In this document: positions 1 to 9,877 of the stretch, piece by piece
Layout: every line of letters begins with the position of its first letter
How positions within the stretch are numbered: the first letter of the stretch is position 1
Assembly: GCA_039111635.1 (NCBI GenBank)
Contig: JBCAQO010000011.1
Coordinates: 1 to 64,000, forward strand
Reading direction: 5' to 3'
Source: Heterobasidion occidentale
Taxonomy: Eukaryota > Basidiomycota > Agaricomycetes > Russulales > Bondarzewiaceae
DNA: 64,000 bases
The notes under the pieces: generated by a model
The model's database searches: none
What the model saw: the letters and a program-made list of their open reading frames with translations, nothing else
Told to the model about the DNA's origin: nothing
Made by a program: the position numbers and the translations under genes

Positions 1-448
1 AGACTCACGCATTGGTCATGTGCCTGTACAATACGGGGCTGCCGCATGGCACCTGTGCGCTATGATCAATCGGGAGCATCTTAGGCAGCGGCAAAGGTGG
101 GGGCGGCGTCTGACAGAGTTGCGGCAAGAGCCCGAAGGGCGAGATGGCCATGTCAGGGCCGAGTTCAAGCTCGTCTGCGCGGGCTGTCTAGGGCAAGCAG
201 TCGCGCCACGCAGCGTGAAAGTGCCGCGGCACTTTCACGTGCGTGGCGCGACTGCTTGCCCTGGACAGCGCGCCGCTGATTCTCGTCCTGCTTTGCCCTG
301 TAACGAGGTGTTGACGTTGAGCTGCTCCAGCATTGTTTCAAGCGAGTTGTGGGGTGGATGAGAAGTGCGACAGTCCGCAGGTTTTGGCGTGCTGGAAGAC
401 TAGGAAGGCGAAGGGTGTGAGTGCGGAGGTGTTGGAGCGCTGCGCGAG
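1..448. other. No gene seen; left flank of dispersed repeat copy A
   Basis: This GC-rich stretch has short open frames on both strands but no recognisable protein. Its one clear structure is the palindrome at 178-272, listed separately. The boundary at about 449 is where similarity to the segment starting at 14799 begins. Confidence 0.5.
178..272. repeat. Near-perfect palindrome (inverted repeat without spacer)
   Basis: The arm from 191 (gggcaagcagtcgcgccacg onward) is repeated in reverse complement ending at 261, meeting at a central gtgccgcggcac. The inner arms of about 35 bp differ by one inserted base. Pairing continues outward to about 178 and 272 with a few mismatches. No loop separates the arms, so the strand could fold into one long hairpin. 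No similar sequence is seen elsewhere in the window. It may be a foldback element or a hairpin RNA source; the sequence alone does not decide. Confidence 0.85.
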
Positions 449-2270
449 CGGCGAATTTGGGCTGCGGGGAGTCTGGCTGCCGCAGACAGCACGCGGCCAT
501 TTCTGCAACATGGGCGACTCATCCACTGCGGAGCCCTGGATGTTGAGGGTCTCGATTCGTCCGCTGTGAAGTCGCTGATGCATCGGTCGAGAGGTCAACG
601 TGCCGTGTTCATGTCGTGGTGCAACAGGTGGTGGTCGAGCGCACTGGGTGGCGGGTGTGTGTGGCATCGAGGGCGGGAGTGCGAACAGTCGAAGGGACGC
701 AAGTCGAGGGAGGGGCGGGCGGAATGGAGGAGTAGTCGGTCCACACATGCGAGGAGGAACCAAGGGGCTGAGAAGATGAGTGTGTGGGGGGTTCGAGGAC
801 GGGGATGTCGAGGGAGGGGCAGGCGGAAAGGGCGATGACAGGAGGGACGTACCGTCGTACCGCTCTGCTTGCTCGGTGAGCGTGTGTCCGTCACCATCGT
901 CCTCATCACTCCAACCTCGTCCCTCGACCGCCGCTGTCCCTCCTCCTCTGCCTCTATCACCATCCGCTCCGTGTTCTTCTCTTCGACGTGCTCAACCTCG
1001 CGTGATGAGATTGTCGCTTTGCTCCACGCGTTGTGAGACAGGGTGGGCGCGGAGCAGTTGTTGAAAGAGGACAGCGCCGGCACGGATGTCGTAGATGTTG
1101 ATGAGAAAAGAGACAGCAGTGGAGGTGGCAGAGGGTGTGGAGAGAGCATGGAGCGGGTGCCCCGAGCATTCCAGCCGCAAACTGTAAGAAAAAATGCTAT
1201 CAGCAGTGCGCACTTTCTCTGAGCATCTGTTGTCTGCTGGCGTCGTCGAGAGCACGCAGAGGAAGGGTTCAGAAGAAGAAAAAGCTCACTAATGAAGTCT
1301 AAAATGTCCTGAGAGAGCAAGGAGACCTCGGCTGAGGAAGCGTGTTGCGCTCGATGTTCAAAGGTGCGGGGAGGGTGGACGTGACACGACGTGGCGGCGT
1401 GCTTGATCATGTTGGAGGGCGCTGTGTGCCGACACAGTCGGAAGGAAAAGTCCGACTGTGTCCGACACAGTCGGACTGTGTGGCACCGAAACCCACGGAC
1501 TGTGTGCAGCACAGCCGGACTGTGTGGCGCAGATTCACCGCCAAATCTCGGACTGTCACCGAGAATCCGGACTGTGTGGCGCTAAACCAGCGCCAAAATC
1601 CGGACTATGCGCGGCCTCGGCCGGACTGTGTGGCGCAACAGAGAGACTGTGCGTCGGGTGACAACAGTGTGACGACTGTGCGCCCGCAATCTCCCGACTG
1701 TGTGCCGGCTCTTTCCCGATGCTGACTAAACTGTGTCTCCGGGCTGCAGAATACCCTCAACATCACAAACAATTCCATATCTCCAAATCCCCTCATCCAA
1801 ATAGTACACTTGTGGTGTCGTTTGAAAGGCACTGTATGTGGGAGCATTTCCTTTGTTTTGTGATGAAAATTGAACAACAATTGGGGACTGAAGACACACT
1901 TTTTTGAGTTTTTCCTGTGATTCCGTATTTTGCCTGTAACACCTTCAATACTCCATGTCTACTAATGAAACATTCAGGATGTCATCTTAAATAGCTTTTG
2001 TATTTATTGAATTAGACAGAATTGTGTGAAATTTCAAGTTTGGTTCCCAAAACCCAGACTGTGCTTCGCACAGTCTGGTTTTGGGGGGTAGACTGTTTAA
2101 ATCAATATATATTGAACCCATGATTCAATCTCACTGTTTCTAGGCTTCAAAGTTGCATCAGGGTATGAGGTTTATAGGCCATATTTTTTTGTATTTATAG
2201 CAGCACTAAATTGGCAACACAGTTGTTTCGGATATCCAAGGACTCAAAAGTGTCGGTAATAGTACTAGGG
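449..2270 (+). mobile_element. Dispersed repeat, copy A
   Basis: The segment is collinear with 14799-16730. Both start with ggcgaatttgggct and then share ctggctgccgcagacagc. Both contain a ccgtcgtaccgctctgc block, a minisatellite of cggactgtgtggcgc-like units, the block cccagactgtgct...cagtctggtttt, and a shared 3' end (ggcaacacagt...ggtaatagtactag). Copy A is about 1.8 kb and copy B about 1.9 kb, in direct orientation and clearly diverged. I see no transposase, reverse transcriptase or helicase reading frame, so it looks like a non-autonomous dispersed element. The orientation given is that of the shared sequence as printed, not of transcription. Confidence 0.65.
1425..1725. repeat. Minisatellite of ggactgtgtg-type units, copy A
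   Basis: Irregular units of the form cggactgtgtggcgc recur about every 25-45 nt between a first gtgccgacacagtcgg and a final cccgactgtgtgccgg. Near the left end, 1451-1475 is a perfect inverted repeat: arms tccgactgtgt and acacagtcgga with a ccg loop. The same cluster recurs inside repeat copy B at 15885-16180. Confidence 0.8.
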
Positions 2271-2580
2271 ACTCGGTATACAGCCCGCCGTCCAGGACGG
2301 TGAGTCGCGCGGAGGGATGTCGAGTGCAACTGACTAGTATGCCCACTGCGCAGTCGGCCGTCTTGGACGGTGGGTTGCGCATTGGAACCTCGGATACTAA
2401 CCTTTTTACAGGTACTCGGTACACAGCCCGCTGTCCAGGACGGCGAGTTGCGCGGAGGGGTGTCGAGTGTTAACTGACTAGTATGCCCACTGCACAGTTG
2501 GCCATCTTGGACGGCGGGTTGTGCAGAGGAACATCAAGTCCAAACTTATCAGTCTATCCACTGCGCAGCCCGCTGTCCAA
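2270..2580. repeat. Tandem repeat, period about 143 bp
   Basis: The block actcggtatacagcccg...gtccaggacgg...actagtatgcccactgc occurs from about 2272 and again from about 2415 with modest divergence. A partial third copy (ccactgcgcagcccgctgtcc) lies near 2558. Each unit carries gtccaggacgg or cttggacgg, a short imperfect inverted repeat. It starts directly after the shared 3' terminus of dispersed repeat copy A. Confidence 0.7.
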
Positions 2581-2689
2581 GATATCAGGTCAAGGATATG
2601 TGTGTGGTTGAATGTGCATGCCAAAAAAGTTTAAGGTAGGGTTAAGGTTCTGCATGCCAAAAAGCATACCTAGGTTCATGGAAAAGGCC

Positions 2690-3146
2690 TCATAACCTAA
2701 GCCTGCCTCCTCACCTAGCCTCTCACCTGCCTCCTCACCTAGCCTCTCACCTGCCTCCTCACCTGGCCTCTCACCTGGCTCCTCACCTGGCTCCTCACCT
2801 ACCCAACATCTCGGATTTTTTCGCCTCACCTACCACCCGCCTACGACCTCTTATAACCTGGCCTCTCACCTAGCCTCTCACCTGCCTCCTCACCTGGCCT
2901 CTCACCTGGCTCCTCACCTATCCAACATCTTGGATTTTTTTCGCCTCACCTACCACCCGCCTACCACCTCTTATAACCTAACCTCTCTTATAACCCCTGA
3001 TTCAATCTGGCTGATTCTGGGCCTCAAAGTTGCACCAGGGTATGGAAATCACATGGCTTATTTTTTGGTATTTGTAGCTGCATTAAATTGGCAACACAGT
3101 AGTTTCGGATATTGGTGGACTCAAATTGGTCAGTAATACTCCTAGG
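2690..3146. repeat. 24-bp minisatellite with dispersed-repeat 3' tail
   Basis: Units of 24 bp (cctcctcacctagcctctca type) run from about 2700, broken once by ccaacatctcggattttttc and cctaccacccgcctacgacc. They are followed by gcctcaaagttgcaccaggg and the common end ggcaacacagtagtttcgg...gtaatactcctag at about 3146. The same minisatellite plus spacer plus tail recurs at 20766-21043, so the whole composite behaves as one dispersed unit. Confidence 0.75.
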
Positions 3147-3820
3147 TTTTGTGACCTAAATGTTCCCTATAAGGCTGGATTAGGCCATGCATAATGCAAT
3201 GCACGCATTACGCGGGAATTTGATTATATATATATACAACACATAACTATAACAGAGACAACGTGGCAGTCACTTCAAATAGCAAGGTGTCATTCCCATA
3301 CTATCCATGAAGCCTGCCCTTTACCACAGCTGATACAAGTTGGTGCTGTGACAGTCGTTGTGCATGTAGCAAAGATATTGTGTACAGGGGCCGGTCCCTG
3401 CGTAGCATTTTACATGGGACGGAAAAGGTCGGAAAAGATGCACTAGAAGTCATAAGCCCATAAGTGTCAATACGGCGGCCAGAGGTATTCCACTACCCCG
3501 GGAAGATGACAAGGGTATGCGTGTAGGCAAACAGGAGGCTAGCAGCGGAGGCAGGCATAGATAACAATGCGGTGTCGATCCAGTCTTCGATCCGAGCATA
3601 AGCTTGAGGCAGCAGGAAGACGCACACGGGCGCATGTAGGTCGCAGGTGAAGACAGGTGCGTGGACTTATACGCAGGTTCGTGACCTCGAGGGGACGTGC
3701 ATGCGTGCATTGGCTTGAGGACGGTACGGACTCTCGAGAGGGCTAAGTGAGCAAGTGGGTGTGGCGTCGAGGAGATCGAGGGGGTCGCGGGAACGCGGTC
3801 GATCAAGGGGTGGGCGGAGA
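3147..3820. other. No gene seen
   Basis: This is unique-looking sequence with no convincing reading frame. It begins with a short AT-rich stretch (tatatatata near 3230) and becomes GC-rich toward the exon-like repeat array. Confidence 0.4.
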
Positions 3821-6800
3821 CGAGGTATCGTCCCTGGTTACACCTGGCCTTTCTCTTCCTACCTCATCTCCCCGCCACTAGCTGCTCCTCACCCTCCTAG
3901 TCGACGCGCTCAAGCGCGAGTCGCGTGACGTTCGCAATTCTCCGTGCCCGAGCACGGAGTGTAAGTGCAACAGAATCTTGGGTTCATGGAACGACAATGA
4001 CGACGGAGGGACGTCGGAATCTTAGTGGTGCTCGCTTTGAGTCGAGAAGACGCGTGGGCTCGAAGGAGAATTTGATCCTCGAGGGGTTTGAGGACACAGG
4101 GTGGTGGTGGTGCAGACCGTCGAGGGAGCGAGCAAGCGAGCATGCGTCCGTCCTCACCGTTGAGAGGGTTGATGGAGGTCCAATGTCGGAGCTAGGTAGC
4201 GGACGAGTGTGGCGCGAGGAAAGGAAGGCTGAGTGTCGAGCGGGTTGTGGGTATGGTCGTCAAGGAGAACGAGGGCGTAGTGTCGGAGCGCATCGAGCAG
4301 CCTGGCTGGTGTGGCGGAGAACGGATGAGCGGGCGTGGCAGATTCACAAGACGAGGGCGGGGGATACGCATGTCCGGCAGAGGGCGAAACTCGCGTGAGA
4401 GACGACAGAGCCAGGAAGAGATCGAGCTTAAAATCACGACGTACCGGCTTGCTCAACGAGTTCGCATCCATCCTGGATGTCCTCGTTGTCCGTTTCAACC
4501 CTCTTCCCAGCTCGTATCTTCGTTGCAGCCGTTCCTTGTCCTCGAGGAGGGGCCGGGTGCGATCTGCGGGCAGTCGACAGTTAGGGGTTCGAGGGAGTGA
4601 ACGTCGAGGGGTTTGAGAGGACGAGTAGGCGGGCGTGAGTGGTGTCGAGGAGACGAGCGTGGGGGCGGATATGAGTCGCAGGCGAAAGCGGGCGCGTGGA
4701 CCTGAGGGGACGATGGCGGATGCGGGATCACCAGTTGAGCGAGGCGAGCACACGAGTGCCCATGGCGTCGAGCACGGAGTCCGGGCGTGTTGAGTGGGGT
4801 CCGGGAAATGCAGACGATGTGCGGAGGGGACGTGGAGGACACGAGCAAGTCGGCGTGGTGCCGAGTGGGTCGAGCACGAGAGCGAGCGAGCGGGTTGAGA
4901 GGGTCGGGCAAGCAGGTCGAGAGGGTCGAGCAGGAGTGGATGAGAGGAGGAGCGGACGAGGGTAGAACGGGAGTAAGAGATGACGACGTACCTGCATCCC
5001 TCGTGGATAGCCTCGTCATCCGTGCCCACTCCCTTCTCAGCTCGTCTCTCCGCCGCACTTGTTCCTCGTCCTCTGCCGCCAGCTGGGTCTCATCCTCCTC
5101 GTCGACACTCGAACGGCCGCGATGCTTTGCGTGTCGTCAGGCAGCGTGGGCTCCGGGGGTGGAGACGGCAGTGAACGTGGGCGTAGGTGTGGACGAGGAC
5201 AGAGGTCGGGGTCAGCGGACGGGCAGTGCGTGGCGGCGATGCGTGAAGTCGAAGGAAGGGATGTCGGCGTTGATACAGTGAAGCGGCGCGGTCCAGGGGT
5301 GCGTAGGGTTGAAGGCCGTTGAGAGGAGAGAGGTTGCGTGTGCATGAGTTCGAGGGGATGGGTGCGTGCGGCGGAAATGATGAGGGGGGGGCAAGAAGAA
5401 AGACAAGAGGAGGGACGTACCCTCGTAACAATCAGCCCTCCCTTTCCCGTCTTGTCTCTCCGCCGCCAGCTTGCCCTTGCCCTCCTTGTTGACACGTTCG
5501 AGCGCATGTAGCGCGTCTGAGCAGAGCGCAGGGTGCATGTTGACTCGTCGCGCTCGGGGTCACCTAGCGACGGCAACGGCGAGTCGGTGGAGCAGGGGTC
5601 GTGCGAGGGCGAGGATCCGCTCTCCTGCATGGACGCCGAGTCGGGGCGCGGGGGCAGGATGAACTTGCTGAGCGTGGGCGCAAAGGCAGGGGATGTCGCC
5701 GCTCAAGAACGGGCTCGGGACGCGGGTCCTGGGCCCGTACACGTCGGCGGCGGAGTCGGGCAGGCAAGGCCGTCCTTGATGCGCTCCGCGAGGGAGATGC
5801 GCACGCGGAAGGCCTCAGCGACGCGGGAGAGGAGTGCGGGTAGACGATGGGGGTGCGTCAGCCTGGGGTGCAGGGGGGCGTGACACCGGGGGAAGGGAAG
5901 GCCGGCCGGTGCACGAGGATGCGGATGCGGATGCGGCAGCGGCGGCCTGGTCGAGGAGGGCGGCGCGGATGTGAGCGGTGCTCGCCGCGGACATGAACTT
6001 GGAGCGGTCCTGCGGGGTGCGGTCGCGGTCGCGGCGGTTGGCGCTGGGCATGTGGAGGAGGCGGCGGCGGCGGCGGCGGTGGTGTGGGTGGTGATGGTGG
6101 CGACGGCGTCGGAGGCGTCGGAGGCAGAGGTGTCGACGAAGGTGGAGGAGGCGGAGGACGTGCCGGGGTGGTGGACGGCGGCGGTGTCGATCTGGAGCGA
6201 GTACGGACGGAAGGAGCGGGGCGAGCAGGCGAGAGCGGCGTCGAGCGGGGGATGTGGGTGTGTCGAGTGGGGGTCCGGGCAACGCATACGATGCGCGAGG
6301 GGATGTGGACGATGCGTGCGAGCCGGCCAGTGGGCCAGTGGGCATGGGATCGAGCGGGTAGAGCGGGAGATGGCGTGGGCGTGTCGCACCAAGCGGGCGT
6401 GCAGATCGTAGACGGCGGGAGCGTTATGGGTAGAGGGTCGACGACCAATCTTTGAAGTGGTTCGAGCGGATATGGCGTCGAGAGGAGAGTCGCTTGAGCG
6501 GGTGAACAGGCACGACTTCGAGCAGGCAAGCGGGCGTGACTTTGAACAGGTAAGCGGGCGCGACTTCGACGCAGGGCTGCTCGCGGGGAAGTGGGAGATG
6601 GCGAATAAGCGGGCATGAGGGAAAGCGGTTGAACGGGCGTGCTGTCAACTGAGGAGAGCAGGTGAGCGAGAAGAGCAGGCGAGCGGATGAGCGGGCGAGA
6701 GGTGAAGCGGATGGGCGGACATGGTGCTAAAGGCTGGGATGTCAAGGGAGGGGCTGAAAGACATGACGAGGCGCGAGGTGCGCGTGCGCGGGGGAGGGAA

Positions 6801-7802
6801 TGGTGCAAGAGGGAGAGGGATGGCGAGAGACATACCTGCAGCCTCGTCGTCCGTCCCCAGTCAAGTCTGTCCGCCGCCATTGATCGTCCTAATCCAGCCT
6901 CTTTATCAGCCGCCGGCTGAACCTCGTCCTCTTCGTCGACATTTAAACGGCCGCAATGGTTGCGCGTCCTGGGCTAGTGCGTGCGCGTAGGCGTTGACGA
7001 AGCTGCCTCGGCATTCAACCCTCGAGATTTGAGGTTATTGGTGGCACTGTGTTGCAGAAACGTCGAGAGCCTAGGGATGAGCGCGTGTGGGATCGCAGAG
7101 ACCGGCTGTCAAGGGGTTGAGAGGACAACCGTTGAGACGGCGAGCATGAGTGGGGTCGATGAGACGGGTGGGAGGACGCCGGGTGGAGGCTGTGCGCCTG
7201 TCCGAGGGATCGAGTGCGCGCGGATGTGGTCGCAGGCGAAGACGAACTCATAGGCTCCATGGTTGTTGCGCTCGAGGGGACGGGCGACATTCGATGGGAT
7301 CGATGGCACCGGGGGCACTGGGTGGCGAGCGTGTGCGACGTCGAGAGTGTAAACATCGACAGCGGAGGGGAGAAGTACCAGGGTTCTGTGCGCAAGCGTG
7401 CATGGGCTGAACCTGCACGGGGTCTTGGCGGCGACATAGCGCGAGGAAAGGACGTGATCGTGAGTCGTCAAGGGGATGAGCGGGAAGGCGCTGGGTGGTG
7501 GGGTTGCGTGGTCTGAGCGGACAGCCGGGCGCGGCGTCGAGGGCGGCAAGGTCACCGTTGGGGGGATCAAGGGGAAGCTGATTGAAGGAGGGGCTCGAGG
7601 TCGGATGAGTAAAGCGGGGCGAGCAGGTAGATGGCGGCGGCGTCAAGTGGGAGATCCGGGCGTATCGAGCAGAGATCCGGGCAACGCAGACGATGCGCGA
7701 GGGGGCGTGGACGACGCAGTCAAGCGGGCCAGTGGGCCAGTGGGCGTGGAATCGAGCGAGGAGACCGGGGAGGGCGGTAGAGCGAACGAATGAGTCGAGA
7801 GG

Positions 7803-7908
7803 GTCGGACGAGAGAGCGAGTCGGACGGGAGAGCGAGTCGGACGGGAGAGCGAGTCGGACGGGAGAGCGAGTCGGACGGGAGAGCGAGTCGGACGGGAGG
7901 GCGGGTCG
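7803..7908. repeat. 18-bp tandem repeat
   Basis: The unit gagagcgagtcggacggg is repeated about six times head to tail with little change; the last copy has drifted to gagggcgggtcgga. It sits in the spacer of the exon-like unit array. The period is a multiple of three, so it leaves several reading frames open. Confidence 0.9.
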
Positions 7909-8849
7909 GATATGGGTGAGGTTGAGCAGACGAGAGGAGGGGGCGGGTAGAGTCGAGGGGTCGGTCGTTGAGGGAGACATGGAGAGGAGGTCGAGGGCGA
8001 GAGGTGTGTGTGTACGGGGGAGGAACCGGGGCGAGTGACGACATACGTATGGTTATGTCCTCGTCGTCCGTTTCCTCCCTCTTCTGTGCTCCTCCTCGTC
8101 CTCCTCCTCGTTGTCGTGGTTTTCCGCGTCGTCGAGCAGCGTTGGTACGTGGGCGTTGGTGGTGCGGGACGCCGCTGCCGTGGAGACCGTGGATCGTGTC
8201 GAATGAGACAGCGGTGGGAGCAGGCAAGTGGTCGAAGGGACGCGCGTGCAAAGGGCCGAGGGAACGAGTGGTTGAGGCAGATGAGCGGTCGTGGCATCGA
8301 ACGAGCCGAGCGGGAGCGCACGAGAGCGCCGAGGGAGGGATGGATATACTGGACGAGAGCGGGAGGGACGGATGGGCAGGTCGACGCAAAGAAAGACGAC
8401 GTACCCCGTTCGTGCCCTCTCTGTTCCCCCACACCGCCGCCGCCGTTCCTCAGCGTCGTCGTCCTCAGCGTCGTCGTTGTCGTCGTCGTCTTCTTGGTCG
8501 CCTTCGTTGTCGTCGTCGTTGACGCTCGGACATTTGCGATTATTGTCGTGCCATCGGGCGGCGTGGGCGTAGGGCGTTGGTGGAGCGGGATGCTGTCGTC
8601 GTGGAAACGGTGGATCGCGCCGAACGAGACAGTGATGGGCGCAGGCGTGGGGTCGAAGGGGCGCGTGTGCACAGGGCTGAGGGAACGAGTGAGGGGTTGT
8701 GGCGAACGAGCGGGAGTCGGAGAGTCACGAGGTTAATTAACTGGTCGCGCGCGCGACGCGAAGTTGAGTCTCTAACTCGACTCTGTCCGCGCGCGACCCT
8801 TAATCAACCTTCGTCCCTTCGCCCTCGCCTCGACACTATGCACGCCCAC

Positions 8850-9066
8850 CAATGACTTTCTTCGCCTTCATCATCTCGTCCACTCGGACACAACAAATCC
8901 TTCGACCGTTCCCTCAAGTGCCCCTGCCGCCGCCGCACCTGTGCTTCGCGCCCGCGCACAGAGTCTCGCCGTTTTCATGCCACCCGTTCTTCAGCGCATT
9001 GACGGGGAGAATGAGGAGCCGTTGTTAATGAGAAGAGGACGTGCGAAGAGGAAGGCAATTACGACG
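8850..9066 (+). pseudogene. Possible exon remnant, unassigned
   Basis: A plus-strand frame reads VFMPPVLQRIDGENEEP and then RRGRAKRKAITT, and runs into a GTGCGT donor-like site at about 9067. The composition looks more protein-like than the surrounding repeats. I cannot join it to other exons or recognise a family, and it may be a gene fragment stranded at the edge of the repeat array. No gene is seen from 9067 to 9877. Confidence 0.2.
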
Positions 9067-9877
9067 GTGCGTATCACTTACTTCCGCTAGCCCTCACCCA
9101 GCCCTAGTCCTGCCCCTCCCTGCCCAGCCCTGCCTGCCCCGCGCACCTCCGCACCTCCGCAAGCGGCTCCTCACGCGGCCTATCCTCCCCTGCCCGCTCC
9201 TAGGAGGCGAGGGTAAGACCATGCCCCCTTGCATTCCACCGCCCGACGCCTTCTTCTCCAAACACGCCCGCTTGACACTGCGCACCGCAGCGCACGCATC
9301 GCACGCGCGTCGACGAACCTAAATCATCGACAAACTGCAAACTTGTCCGGCAGTCCAGCTCATCGTATCAAGTCGTCTGGGACCTGGACATCAAGGCTGT
9401 GAGTTGCACGAAGGGAGGAAGAAAAGAAACAAGATGAACCTTCACGATAAGTCTACGAGTATAGGGCTTATGCTGTTATTAAAGACCACTCGAATCTCGT
9501 TCAGGTGGGGTTCCACGAGGCCTTCATCCATTCGGCATCTCAATGCCGCCGCCGATTATGTCGCCGAGGGCAAGTCAAGTCCACTAGTTTCTGAGCAGGG
9601 ATATATGATGAATAAGTGAAAACTAGATTAATACAGTGTTCCACATCAGCGCATATTATCGTACAGCCGAACCTCGTGAACCTCATGTCGTAGGTCTCCT
9701 TTTGCGTAACACATGTCGTCGAGGGAAAATTCAACTGTGAGTGCCGGTAATAGCTTTCGAGGCTCGGTGCGATCATTTGATGGTCTCCGAGACGTCTCCC
9801 AGCGAGGTAGGACTAGCTGCATTCAACGTGGGGGAAGCCTGCGGCCCGCGCGATCGGGAGCGCGAGTGAGACTGCGG

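Larger units (their letters stand above)
847..8750 (-). repeat. Array of decayed exon-like units (seven or more), minus strand
   Basis: On the minus strand a charged segment recurs, each time ending at a GTACGT or GTATGT splice-donor-like hexamer. Plus-strand complements of the donors are at 847-852, 4439-4444, 4986-4991, 5415-5420, 6830-6835, 8041-8046 and 8399-8404. A further degenerate unit lies near 3826-3910, and one in repeat copy B ends at 15246-15251. Readable peptides include VDEEDETQLAAEDEEQ (near 5100), VDEEDEVQPAADKEAG (near 6920), VDEKDKKQLVAEEGEEE (near 15370) and VEEKNTERMVIEAEEEG (near 980). Many units carry stops or frameshifts; the one near 3900 has two stops. Spacers of about 0.4-1.4 kb are also partly similar (cgggcaacgca...gatgcgcgag near 4800, 6280 and 7680). 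This looks like serial duplication of an exon plus intron, now decayed. The long GC-rich open frames here are by-products of composition. Confidence 0.6.

Noticed and set aside
595..1512. Minus-strand frame of 305 codons in repeat copy A
   Set aside because: It spans the exon-like remnant and unrelated repeat sequence and includes the donor-like GTACGT. Copy B lacks a matching continuous frame.
3910..4398. Plus-strand frame of 157 codons next to a minus-strand frame of 77 codons
   Set aside because: No domain, strong GC composition bias, and located in the decayed unit array.
4154..6880. Several overlapping frames of 170-340 codons on the minus strand
   Set aside because: They are biased to Pro, Arg, Ser and His, conflict with one another, and are not conserved between the repeated units.
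7803..7908. CRISPR-like array from the 18-bp repeats
   Set aside because: Units are directly adjacent with no spacers, and the genome is eukaryotic.
7248..8672. Long minus-strand frame of about 474 codons
   Set aside because: Proline-, serine- and threonine-rich low complexity in GC-rich repeats, with overlapping long frames on other strands and frames. Only the short charged segments near splice-like donors look exon-derived.
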